The notes under the pieces: model-generated
Databases searched by the model: none
Told to the model about the DNA's origin: nothing
What the model saw: the letters and a program-made list of their open reading frames with translations, nothing else
Assembly: GCA_963697285.1 (NCBI GenBank)
Contig: CAVONI010000005.1
Coordinates: 1-64,000 of the forward strand
Source: JAEUQQ01 sp963697285
GTDB taxonomy: Bacteria; Acidobacteriota; Vicinamibacteria; Vicinamibacterales; JAFNAJ01
Direction of reading: 5' to 3'
Length of the DNA stretch: 64,000 nt
Made by a program: the position numbers and the translations under genes
Shown: positions 11,901 to 21,149 of the stretch, piece by piece
How the letters are laid out: every line of letters starts with the position of its first letter
How positions within the stretch are numbered: the first letter of the stretch is position 1

Positions 11901-13417
11901 GTGGGCCCGCCGGGCACCGGGTGCGTGGTGATCTCGAAGGTCGCCGTCACCGGTGTGTCTACGGTCATCACTACGGTGCACGCGCCCACGCCGGGGCAGT
12001 CTGGGCGGTGCCAGCCGGTGAAGGTCGAGCCGGGCGCCGCCGCGGCCGTCAGCGTCACTGGTGTCGCGGCCTGGACCAGCGCGTCACATGTCGCGCCGCA
12101 GGCGATGGCCCCGGCAGGCGCCATGCTGGAGACCGTGCCGCTGCCGGGGCCTGCCAGCGACACCGACAACCGGCGTGTCGTCGCTCCGGTGGCCTGGCAG
12201 TCAGCCGTCCAGCACTTGGCCACCTTCACGGCGTTCGCTGTGTCGTCGTAGTAGCTGATGATGGGGAGCCCGTCGGCCCCGATCGCGATCGACGGGAGAA
12301 GGCCTACCAGGTGGCCGTCTGCCGGATCGTCCACGGTCGTGATGGTGCCAGCCGTGGTGCAGGCGGCATCGGTGCACTTGACCACCTTCAGCGCCTGGAT
12401 GGTGTCGTCGTGGTAACCGATGACGGGGAGCCCGTCGGCCGGGATCGCGATCGACGTGCCCAACCCGACCCAGTGCGCGGGATCGTCCACGACGGTCGCG
12501 ACCGTGCTGGCCGAATTACAGGCGGCATTGGCGCACGCCATCACTTTCAGCGTGGCGGTCGTGCCGTCCGAGCCCACGTAACTGATCACGGGCAGACCAC
12601 CTGCCGCGATCGCGACCGACGGGTTTCCTGAACCGGGGGCGGGATATACCGTCACCTCAGCAATCGTGACGGTGCTGGTGCCCGTGCAGGCGGCGTTGAC
12701 GCACCTGGCCACCCTCAGCCTGCCGTAGAAGTCCGTGTAACCGATGACGGGCAGGCCGTCGGCCCCGATCGCAATCGACGAGCCGTACCCCACGTTGTCG
12801 CCGAAGTCCACATTCGGGGGGTCGTCCACGCTCGTGATGGTGCTGGTGCCGGTGCAGGCGGCGTTGGCGCACTTGGCCACCTTCAGCACGGCCTGCTGCT
12901 CCGAGTCCCTTCCGAGGAAACTGATCACGGGCAGGCCGTCGGCCCCGATGGCGATCGACGTGTCAGAGCCACCCTCGAGCGCCAGCGTCGTGATGGTGCT
13001 CGCCCCGGTGCAGGCGGCGTTGGGACATTTGGCCACGTTCAAGGTCTGCTTCCACCCGACGTCGTAGCTGATGACGGGAAGCCCGTCCGCTCCAATCGCG
13101 ATCGACGGATTGGAGTAGAGCCAGTCGTCGGTCACCGTGTACGGGTCCACCGTGGTGACCGTGTTTGGACCAGTGCACGCGGTGTTACCGCACTTGATGA
13201 CCTTCAGCCCGTTTTGCTCCACGTAGCTGAGGATGGGGAGCCCATCGACGCCGATCGCGACCGACGCACTCGAACGGACGACACTGCCGTTGACCGGAGA
13301 CCCGTCGAGGGTCGTGATGGTCGGCCCCGGCTGCGCGGCCACCCCGACGCTCACCAGCAGCAATCCCGCCAGCGCCATCGCAAAGCTGCAAATCAGGGGA
13401 CTGTGTGCAACCACCAT
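7601..13417 (-). CDS. Giant secreted repeat protein: 3 x 7 propeller-like blades, InlB-type domains, LAEG module; three frameshifts
   Basis: Reconstructed length is 1937 residues. The start is ATG 13417, with GAAGGG upstream and a signal peptide (CSFAMALAGLLLVSVGVAAQP). The body holds 21 repeats of about 40-60 residues with consensus SIAIGADGLPVISY followed by LKVAKCANAACTG. Each of the 21 carries the DGLPVI core or a close variant, and nearly all have a CxxxxC pair. They are grouped 7, 7 and 7; each block ends in an InlB B-repeat-like domain (ACGxTC, FTGW, C-GxGxC, VTATF), followed by one more such domain and the four-repeat LAEG module. Seven repeats per block fits a seven-bladed beta-propeller. 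No catalytic motif is seen, so an adhesion or binding role is inference. Single extra bases near 9320, 8428 and 8190 break the frame; removing them restores continuous homology. Confidence 0.8.
9480..13320 (-). repeat. Coding tandem repeats, 21 units in three blocks of seven
   Basis: DNA repeats of roughly 120-190 bp inside the propeller protein gene. Every unit contains, on the plus strand, a version of GCCCGTCGGCCCCGAT close to a GTGCAGGC core, the reverse complements of the GADGLP and ACTG coding segments. Blocks run approximately 12190-13310, 10840-11900 and 9470-10570. They are separated by InlB-like domains at about 11930-12170 and 10580-10830, with a further pair at about 8950-9450. 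Units are diverged and in frame, so this is a protein repeat, not a CRISPR array or satellite. Confidence 0.88.
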
Positions 13418-13583
13418 GCCCGACCCTTCGACGTGAGGGTGCAAAGTGGAGGGAACGATCCTGGGGGAGACCGTGCTCGTCGAACCGAACAAGCAACGTC
13501 GTTCTACGCCCGTCACTCACTGGTGTCAATGATGAATGGCGGCGACTGGGCGATCCGGTTGCTGCGCCCGTATCCCCGCACCG

Positions 13584-16500
13584 CTACCGGAGCTTCACCG
13601 CCGTCGCGTTCGTGCCCCCGTTCCAGAACTGCGAGGCACTCGTCGTGAAGTACATCGCGCGCTCGACGGCGATCCCGACGTTGTCGAGCGACTCGACGAG
13701 GGCGCCGAAGTGTTCACCGTCCGGGTCGTAGTCGGGGGCAGTCAGAAGAGCCGTCATGTCCACGTTGGCGCGGGCGTTGGCGCCCAGGATCTGCTCCGAC
13801 ACGATTGGCAAGCGATTGCCCTGGCGCAGGAACGTCACGCGCACGCGGGTTGACGTGCTCGTGGGGTTGGTCAGCAGGATGTACGTCTCGAACTTCTGCG
13901 CAAACCCGAACCGACCTTCCGCCAGCCCCCACGCCACGCCCGTCGATGTCACGCCGAAGCTGTTGTGCGCTTCGTACCAGGTGTCGTAGCCGCCAGGCCA
14001 GTACATGGCACGCTCCGAGATCACGGGAACGTCCGACGTCACCTCGGTTGACACGTCGGTGTCTGGCAACCCCGGGATGCCATCCACGTAGATCGTCTCG
14101 CGGCTCCGGGCGGCCACCGTCCTGGTCGTCGTGATCGGCGCGTCGTTCGCGCGCAGGAACCGGACGGTCACGTTCGCTGTGGTCGAACCGGGATTGCCGA
14201 TCAGGATGTACGTGTCGAAGAGCGGACCGGTCCTGCCCTCGGCGTGGAACCAGTTCGTGGCCGGCGCCGACACGCCCGCGCTCTCGTGCCCGCCATTGAA
14301 GAGCGGCGACCCGAAGTACATCGCCCGCTCGGCAATGATCGGGAGGTCGCTCGTCACGACGGTCGAGAACGACTGACCACTCAGTTCGCTGGGAAGTTCT
14401 GCGGCCCACACATTCGCTCGCGAGGTCGCGCCGACTTCCCTGGTCGTTGAGACAGGTGAGGCTCCCTGGCGCAGGAACGTCAGGGTGACGGTCGCCTTCG
14501 TCGGGTTGGAGTTCGCCAGCAGGATGAAGGTGTCGAATCCCCCGGGAGCCATCACCGGCGACTGGAACCCCTCGCCGAAGTACCACGTCGTCTTCGGGCC
14601 ATCGACCGCATTGCCGGTGTGACCGCCGTAGTACGTCGCATCCCAGAACAGCGACCGCTCGACAACGAGTGGGAGGCCGCTCGACGAGGTCACAATCGTC
14701 GAGACATCGGCAGAGGCGAGGGCGGGAACTTCCCGTTCAACGACCACGGTGCGCGACCGCTTCGCCGCGAGGGTGAAGTTGAGCGGATACGTCTTGCCTG
14801 ACTTGTCGAGGAACGTCATCTCGACCGGCGCATCCTGGTCGTTGGGATTGGCGACGATGATGTCGAGGTCGAAGAACGCTCCCGTGGCACCCTCGGCGAG
14901 GTAGTAGCTCTGTGCGGTCGGCTTCAGAGTGAACGTCGCCGTGACCGACCGAAACTGGTCAACCGTGACGACGCACGCTGATGTGCCGCTGCAGGCACCT
15001 GTCCACCCGCCGAACGTCGAGTCGGCGGTTGGCGTCGCCGTCAGGGTCACCTGGGTTCCGCCTGCATACGTCGCGCGGCAGGCGGTCCCGCACGCGATGC
15101 CGGCGTGACTGCTCTCCACGCTGCCAGTGCCAGTCCCTGACCTGGCGACCGTCAAGGTGTAGGTGCCGACGGGCACGGTGGTGAATGTCGCTGTCACAGC
15201 GGTCGCACCGCTCATCGTCACGCTGCAGGTGCCCGTGCCGGAGCAGCCGCCGCCGCTCCACCCGGTGAACGTCGAGCCGGTCAGTTGGCGTCGCGGTCAG
15301 CGTCACCCGGGTTCCGCTTGCATACGTCGCGCTGCAGGTCGGTCCACACGCGAGGCCGGCGGGACTGCTCTCCACGCTGCCAGTGCCACTCCCTGCCCTG
15401 GCGACCGTCAGGGTGTAGGTGACGACGGGCACGGTGGTGAATGTTGCTGTCACATCGACTGCACCGCTCATCGTCACGCTGCACGTGCCCGTGCCGGAAC
15501 AGCCGCCACCGCTCCACCCGGTGAACGTCGCGCCGGTCGAGGGAGTCGCGGTCAGCGTCACGGTGGCACCGTGGCCGAGCACGGCGCTGCACGCGGCGCC
15601 GCACGCGATCCCGCCCGGGATGCTCGTCACCGTCCCGCTGCCGGTGCCGGTCTTCGAGACGGTCAGCTGATACGTGTTCAGCGTGAACGTTGCGGTCACA
15701 GAGGTCGCGCCCGTCATCGTCACGCTGCAGCCGCCCGTCCCGGAACACCCGCCGCCACTCCACCCGGCGAACGTGGAGCCCGTGGTAGGCGCAGCCGCCA
15801 GCGTGACGCTGGCGCCGTGCGCAAAGCTTGCGCCACACGTCGTTCCGCAGGCGATGCCGGCAGGCGCGCTCGTCACGGCGCCGCTCCCCGTGCCCGACGT
15901 CGCGACGGTGAGCGGCCACGGGGCGACGAACGTGAACCCACTGGTCAGGGTTGCGGAGCCACCCACAGTGGTGACGACAACGTCGCGAGCGCCGGCAGCC
16001 GATGCGGGCGTCCGTGCCTGCAACGTCGTGGCGCTCGTCACGGTGACGTCGGTCGCGTCGATCCCGCCGACCGTCACGCGCGTGTCGCCGCTGGCGAACT
16101 CCCATCCCGACAGAGTGATGAGTGTCTGCACACCCGCTGGTCCCGTCGCGGGCAGGACCTGGTACAGCTGCGGCGGATTGACCGCGGTGTAGGCGTTCGA
16201 CAGCGTGGCCGTCCCGCCGGGCGTGGTCACGAGGATGGCGTAAGCAGCGGCGTACATGCTGCCGGGAGCCGTCGCGTGCAGGCTCGTCGGCGAGTCGACC
16301 ACGACCGTCGATGCGCTGTACCACGGGCTCGCGCCGATGGCGAACTGTACGGTGGTGTCGCCGGCGCGAAACCCGGTTCCGGTGATGGTCAGTGTCGTCC
16401 CGGTGGTTGCGGGCCCTCGCGCAGGCGACACGGCGGTGACGGTGGGCGCGGGAACGTACCGGAACGACGAAGGCGACGTGGCGCTTCCACCGCCCGTCGT

Positions 16501-19017
16501 GACGACCACCGCAGCCGTGCCTTCGACGCCAGGCGGCGTCACGACACTCACCTGCGTCGAGTTGAAGTACCAGAGATCAGTGGCCAACACACCGCCCACG
16601 GTCACGGTCAGCGGCGCACTCGCGCGATCAAGCAGGTTCGTGCCGTTGAGGGTGATGCGGGTGTTGCCCGCCACCGGTCCCGACACCGGCGCAATTCCTG
16701 TCAGCGTGGGAGGCGCGAGGTACTCGAACGAGCGTTCGCTGTACCCCGCAGGGGTGCTGACCCGCACGGTCGCGTATCCGGCGTTGCCGGCCGGCATGAC
16801 GGCAGTGATCTGTGTCGAACTACCGACGACCACCGACGCTGGCGGCAGGGCCACGCCCGCGACGCTGACCGTCGTGCTGCCGCTCACGAACTCTGTCCCC
16901 GTGATCGTGATGACCGTGCCACCAGCCACGGGCCCGAGCGATGGAGTGATCGCCGAGACCGTCGGGAATCCGAATATCCAGTAAGAACTGCGGGCGACGC
17001 CGCCAGGCGTAGTGACCTCGAGGCTGTAGATGCCGGGCGCCAGCCATGGGACGGTCACGGTCAACGAAGACGACGTCACGCCCGACACCAGGGCATCTGT
17101 CGACACCGCCGGTGTCGCACCAGACACGAACGCGACGGTCGTGTCTCCGTTCACGAAGTGGTTGCCGGCGACGAGGAGGAACGTGGCCGACGTGTAGGCA
17201 GGCGCGCTCGGCGGCGTGACGCTCGAGATGACGGGCGCTGCGACGTAGCTGAACGCCTGCGCGAGCGTCGCCTGGCCGTTTGGGGTTTCAACGACAACGT
17301 CGACGGTTCCGCTCGAGCCGGGAGGCGTCGTGGCGGTCAAGGATGTCGCCGACGTGACCGTCACCGACGAAGAGAGCTGGCCGCCGAACCTGACCGTCGT
17401 CTGCCCTTCGACGAACCCGCCTCCGGTCAGCACCACGATCGTGCCACCCGCCGTGGATCCAGACCAGGGCGTGATCAGCGACAGCGTGGGCGCCGTCGTG
17501 GCCCCGCTGATCGACAGCACGTATCCCGTCGAGGTCGCCGCGGTCACGCTGATGTGCACCCCCGACGCGTCGACGAACGTTTCGCCGACGCCCCACATGG
17601 CGCCCGCATCCGAGGTGTCACCGTTGCCGTCGATGTCGATCACGTGCGCGGGCCTGTCATCGCTGCGGCCCGGGATCACCTCGTGGATGACGACCGCATC
17701 CGGAGGGAGCTTGGCGTCGTAGCCGACGCGACGACGGACTTCTGCCGTGAAGTACTTGCCGTTCGGCGTCCCCGCCGACACCGAGACCATGAGGGGGTTG
17801 GTGCCCGTGGGCTGTGCCAGGCGCTCGAGCGTCACGGTCGCAGGCGCGCCGAAGGCTACGGCGACCTTGCGGGCCGAGGGAATCCAGCCGAGCAGGTCCT
17901 TGTGGTAGGCGATGGTGTGCTGCCCTGTGCAGCCGTAGATCGCGTCCTCAGGCGGACACCCGTAGCGATCCTTGCTCATCACGTCCCACGCGTTGTCGTA
18001 GATCGCCCCGTAGGTCCCAGAGGAATGTGGCAGGCCGAAGCCGTGCCCCATCTCGTGCGCGATGACCGAGACATCGGCGTAGGCCCACGGCGGTTCCCAC
18101 GTGACGCGCCACACCTTGGCCACGCCGTCGAGCGTGGCATAACGCGAGCCGCCCCATGCCGGCCCGTCGAGATCGGCGTTGAACACCATGTTGATGCCCT
18201 GGAACGCCGGGAAGTGAACCGACGCGGTCGCCGCCGCGGTGCAGTCGGTGAACAGCGCATCCAGGTCGGCATCGATCGAGCCGTTGCCGTCCATGTCGTA
18301 CACGTAGGCACTCCGGGGGCTGGGCAGGTCGAACCAGCCGTACGCCATGCTGCCCGCGAGGGTCACGGCGTCGTACGACAACTCGCGCCAGTAGTGATCG
18401 AGACCCGGCGACGTGCTGCCGTACATGCCGGTGAAGTACGACAGCGACTTCGGTTCGGTGGAGTTGTCAGAGAACTTGCAGGCGATCGTCACCCACGGTT
18501 GCGCGCCGGTCACGTTGGCGGCCACTAGGCCGAGCGGCTGTTCACCCCCCCGGGATCGCACGTCGCTCGCCGCCAGCAACTGCACGTCGACCGGCCGGAG
18601 GACAGGCGGGGCACCCGTGGCGAGGCCTGGCGGTTCCGCGGCTTGCTGCAGACCAGCAGGAGCCATCGTCAGCGTGACGCGGCGACGGTCGAACCGCAGC
18701 AACCCACCGACCTGGCTGACCAATGCCGGCGACACCTCCACGCGCCGCACGACGCCATCGTCGCCGGCGAAAAACACCAGCGTGTCGGGCCGCGATGCCG
18801 GCTCGGGCTGATCCGCAGGCTGGCTATCGGCCCAGACGAGCGTGAGCCAACCGGTCAGCGACTCGCCCGTGGGCTGTGCGTGACCAGTGAGCGACAGCCA
18901 TACCGCCAGCACCGCGAACGCCACGCAGCCGAACACGCGGCGGATGGTGGGCCATCCCGATTCGGCGGTAGCCCTGGACGCGGGGCGTGCACGGTGCAGC
19001 GGGCGGGCGTCAGCCAT
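13584..19017 (-). CDS. Secreted HExxH zinc metallopeptidase with IPT/TIG, InlB-type and LAEG domains, one frameshift
   Basis: Reconstructed length is 1810 residues. The N-terminal hydrophobic segment at about 29-45 (FGCVAFAVLAVWLSL) is a signal peptide or anchor. A metallopeptidase domain follows, with HEMGHGFGLPH at 321-331 (HExxHxxGxxH, metzincin-like zinc site) and a downstream WDVMS Met-turn. Next come about six IPT/TIG domains (about 495-1060; ITPSLGPVAGGTVITITGTEF and relatives), four to five InlB B-repeat-like domains (FTGWSGGGCSGTG), and four LAEG repeats ending TNATAVKLR. It resembles M6/M11-type secreted peptidases. One extra base at about 15283 breaks the frame inside an InlB repeat; the parallel sequence in the neighbouring repeat confirms the expected frame. 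No strong ribosome site is seen at 19017. It shares its C-terminal architecture with the two downstream genes, which points to a common surface or export fate. Confidence 0.83.
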
Positions 19018-19082
19018 GACGGAGGTCGCGGAAGCGGGAGCACCGGTCGCAGTCAGCCCTGCACCCCTTCAATTGGGCTTCT

Positions 19083-19124
19083 AGTGTAGCTGCACCCTGG
19101 CAACGGGCCGCCAGTGTACCTGCA
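19083..19124. promoter_or_regulatory. Spaced direct repeat AGTGTASCTGCA upstream of the metallopeptidase gene
   Basis: AGTGTAGCTGCA (19083-19094) and AGTGTACCTGCA (19113-19124) start 30 bp apart, about three helical turns. They lie in the 266-bp gap between the minus-strand metallopeptidase gene (start 19017) and the plus-strand aminopeptidase gene (start 19284). Same-face spacing of near-identical 12-mers suggests a regulator site. No cognate regulator can be named. Confidence 0.4.
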
Positions 19125-19283
19125 TCAGGCACGACCGCGGCGTTCGCGTGCGTCTGCCTGCCCTCTCCGGCTGCAGCAGGCCTCACCCCGGCGCCTCGGC
19201 CAGCGGCCATGGTGGGACCTGCGCCGCAGCCGTCGCGTGCCGCGCCCTTGCCGCACGTGGCGCGTTCGTAGGATGCTGGCCCC

Positions 19284-20249
19284 ATGACCATCTCGACTGC
19301 TCTGCACGATGCCTCGATCGTCGCCGTCAGGGATTGCATGGGCACGCAGCCGGGCGAGCGGGTGCTGATCGTCACCGACGAACCACTTCGCACGATCGGG
19401 TACGCCTTGCGCGGGGCGGCCGTCGCGCTCGGCAACGAGGTCGTGCTCGTCGAGATCACGCCGCGCAGGACCAACGGCGAGGAGCCACCGCCCGAGGTGG
19501 CATCGTTGATGGGACAGATGGACGTGGTGCTCTGCCCCACCTCGAAGTCGCTCACGCACACCGACGCACGCCGAGCTGCCAGCGCGAGGGGCACGCGCGT
19601 CGCGACTCTGCCCGGCGTCACCGAAGACATCATGGTGCGGTGCATGAACGCCGACTACCATCGCATCGCCGCCCGCACGCAGCGGCTCTGCGACCTGCTC
19701 GCGACCACCTCGCGCATCCGCGTGACCGCACCCGCCGGCACCGACATCGTCATGCCCATCGCCGGACGTACGCCGCATGCGAGCAGCGGGCTGTTCCGCG
19801 AGAAGGGACAGTCGGGCAACCTGCCGACCGGCGAGGCCTATCTCGCACCGCTCGAGGGCCAGTCGGAAGGCGTGGTGGTGGTGGACGGATCGATGGCGGG
19901 CATCGGGATGGTGCGCACGCCGATTCGCATCACCGTCGAGGGTGGCTATGCCACGACGATCGAGGGTGGAGAGGAGGCCGCGCGACTCGTCGCGCTGCTC
20001 GAGCCGCACGGCCTCGACGGGCGCAACGTTGCCGAGTTCGGCATCGGCACCAACGACAAGGCGACGCTCATCGGCGTAATCCTCGAGGACGAGAAGGTGA
20101 TGGGCACGATCCACATCGCCTTCGGCGACAACAAGTCGATGGGCGGCACGGTGCGGGTCGCGAGCCACCTCGACGGCCTCGTGACGTCGCCGACCGTGTG
20201 GTTCGACGACACGCTCGTGATGGATGCGGGACGCCTGCTCGTGGCGTGA
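19284..20249 (+). CDS. Aminopeptidase-like protein, COG2309 / M29-related
   Basis: A protein of 321 residues with the layout of leucyl aminopeptidase T relatives. The C-terminal half has the metal-site region seen in this group: SGNLPTGEAYLAPLEG (about 178-193), EFGIGTND (about 252-259) and GTIHIAFGDN followed by GGTVRVASHLDG. The N-terminal half is a Rossmann-like segment (GERVLIVTDEP). There is no signal peptide, so it is cytoplasmic. Classical M29 enzymes are about 370-410 residues; this shorter form also matches proteins annotated as 2,5-dihydroxypyridine dioxygenase-like, so the exact reaction is open. It stands alone, with 79 bp before the toxin-antitoxin pair. Confidence 0.75.
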   Translation: MTISTALHDASIVAVRDCMGTQPGERVLIVTDEPLRTIGYALRGAAVALGNEVVLVEITPRRTNGEEPPPEVASLMGQMDVVLCPTSKSLTHTDARRAASARGTRVATLPGVTEDIMVRCMNADYHRIAARTQRLCDLLATTSRIRVTAPAGTDIVMPIAGRTPHASSGLFREKGQSGNLPTGEAYLAPLEGQSEGVVVVDGSMAGIGMVRTPIRITVEGGYATTIEGGEEAARLVALLEPHGLDGRNVAEFGIGTNDKATLIGVILEDEKVMGTIHIAFGDNKSMGGTVRVASHLDGLVTSPTVWFDDTLVMDAGRLLVA

Positions 20250-20328
20250 GTGTGACGGGGCCCGGGCGCGAGATGCCGACGCGATACAATTGCGACCGAG
20301 ACTCACCGTGCCTCCCGACCTCGACCCC

Positions 20329-20724
20329 ATGGATCGCGTGATCGTCGACGAACTGCGGAGTGCCGTCAGCGATACCGTCGCCGTGTATCGATTCGGGTCG
20401 TCGGCTCGCGGGACCACCCACCGCCTGAGCGACACCGATGTGGCCGTCCTGGGCCGGTGTCGCCTCTCCCCTGCATTCCGGTTCGACCTGCAGGAGCGCC
20501 TGGCGAGCCTCGTGGGCCGTGATGTCGATCTCGTCGACCTGGCGGCGGCCTCTCCGGTGATGGCCATTCAGGTCGTCGGCGGGGGCCGGCTGCTGTACGA
20601 CGGCGATCCAATCGCGCGAGGGGATTTCGAGGATCGGACCTTGGGTGCGTACGCGCGGCTCAACGAGGAGCGGCGTGGAATCCTCGAGCGCATCGGTGCG
20701 GAGGGCACGGTCTATGGCCGATGA
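20329..20724 (+). CDS. mntA: MntA-type nucleotidyltransferase antitoxin
   Basis: A minimal nucleotidyltransferase of 131 residues. The diagnostic GS-X10-DxD motif is exact: Gly23-Ser24, ten residues, then Asp35 and Asp37 (FGSSARGTTHRLSDTD). In characterised HepT-MntA (type VII) systems the antitoxin transfers AMP to a tyrosine of the HEPN toxin and so neutralises it. The reading frame overlaps the HEPN gene by 11 bp, so the two are co-translated. I start at ATG 20329; a GTG at 20308 is a possible alternative. Antitoxin first, toxin second is one of the usual orders. Confidence 0.88.
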   Translation: MDRVIVDELRSAVSDTVAVYRFGSSARGTTHRLSDTDVAVLGRCRLSPAFRFDLQERLASLVGRDVDLVDLAAASPVMAIQVVGGGRLLYDGDPIARGDFEDRTLGAYARLNEERRGILERIGAEGTVYGR

Positions 20725-21121
20725 CGTCCTACTCAACAAGGCCGCGGCCATCGAGCGCGCGGTCCGCCGCGTACGTGAAGAGTACGCCGACGACGACCGC
20801 AACCTGCTGATGAATCAGACCCGGCAGGACGCCATCATCTTGAACCTGCAACGGGCGTGCGAAACCAGCATCGACGCGGCGATGCACCTGGTCCGGGTGC
20901 ATCGCCTTGGCGTCCCGCAGGAAACTCGCGAGGCCTTTGATCTTCTCGAGGCGGCGGGCCTCATTGATGCCGTCCTGTCGAGCCATCTGAAGAAGATGGT
21001 CGGATTCCGCAACGTGGCGATCCACGAGTATCAGAAGCTGAACCTCGACATCGTCCGACGCGTCATCGTCGACCACCTCGACGACTTCCTCACGTTCACG
21101 CAGTTCCTGCTGCGCGCGTAA
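20714..21121 (+). CDS. hepT: HEPN-domain toxin, HepT-type (DUF86)
   Basis: An all-helical protein of 135 residues with the HEPN RNase motif R-x4-H. Here it appears in the extended form R-x4-H-x-Y: Arg99, His104, Tyr106 (RNVAIHEY). In studied HepT proteins the Arg and His cleave RNA and the Tyr is the site of AMPylation by MntA. All needed residues are present, so the toxin looks active. ATG 20714 lies inside the last codons of the antitoxin gene (11-bp overlap). Next on the same strand is an unrelated M14 carboxypeptidase gene. Confidence 0.88.
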   Translation: MADDVLLNKAAAIERAVRRVREEYADDDRNLLMNQTRQDAIILNLQRACETSIDAAMHLVRVHRLGVPQETREAFDLLEAAGLIDAVLSSHLKKMVGFRNVAIHEYQKLNLDIVRRVIVDHLDDFLTFTQFLLRA

Positions 21122-21149
21122 CGCGTGGCGCGCCGACGTGGAGAGACCT

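Noticed and set aside
9480..13320. CRISPR-like array
   Set aside because: Units are 120-190 bp, diverged, in frame and protein-coding; there are no short identical direct repeats with unique spacers.
15163..18528. Plus-strand open frame of 1121 residues
   Set aside because: It is antisense to the HExxH metallopeptidase and its IPT/TIG domains. The predicted product is low-complexity and Arg-rich, and no start signal is seen.
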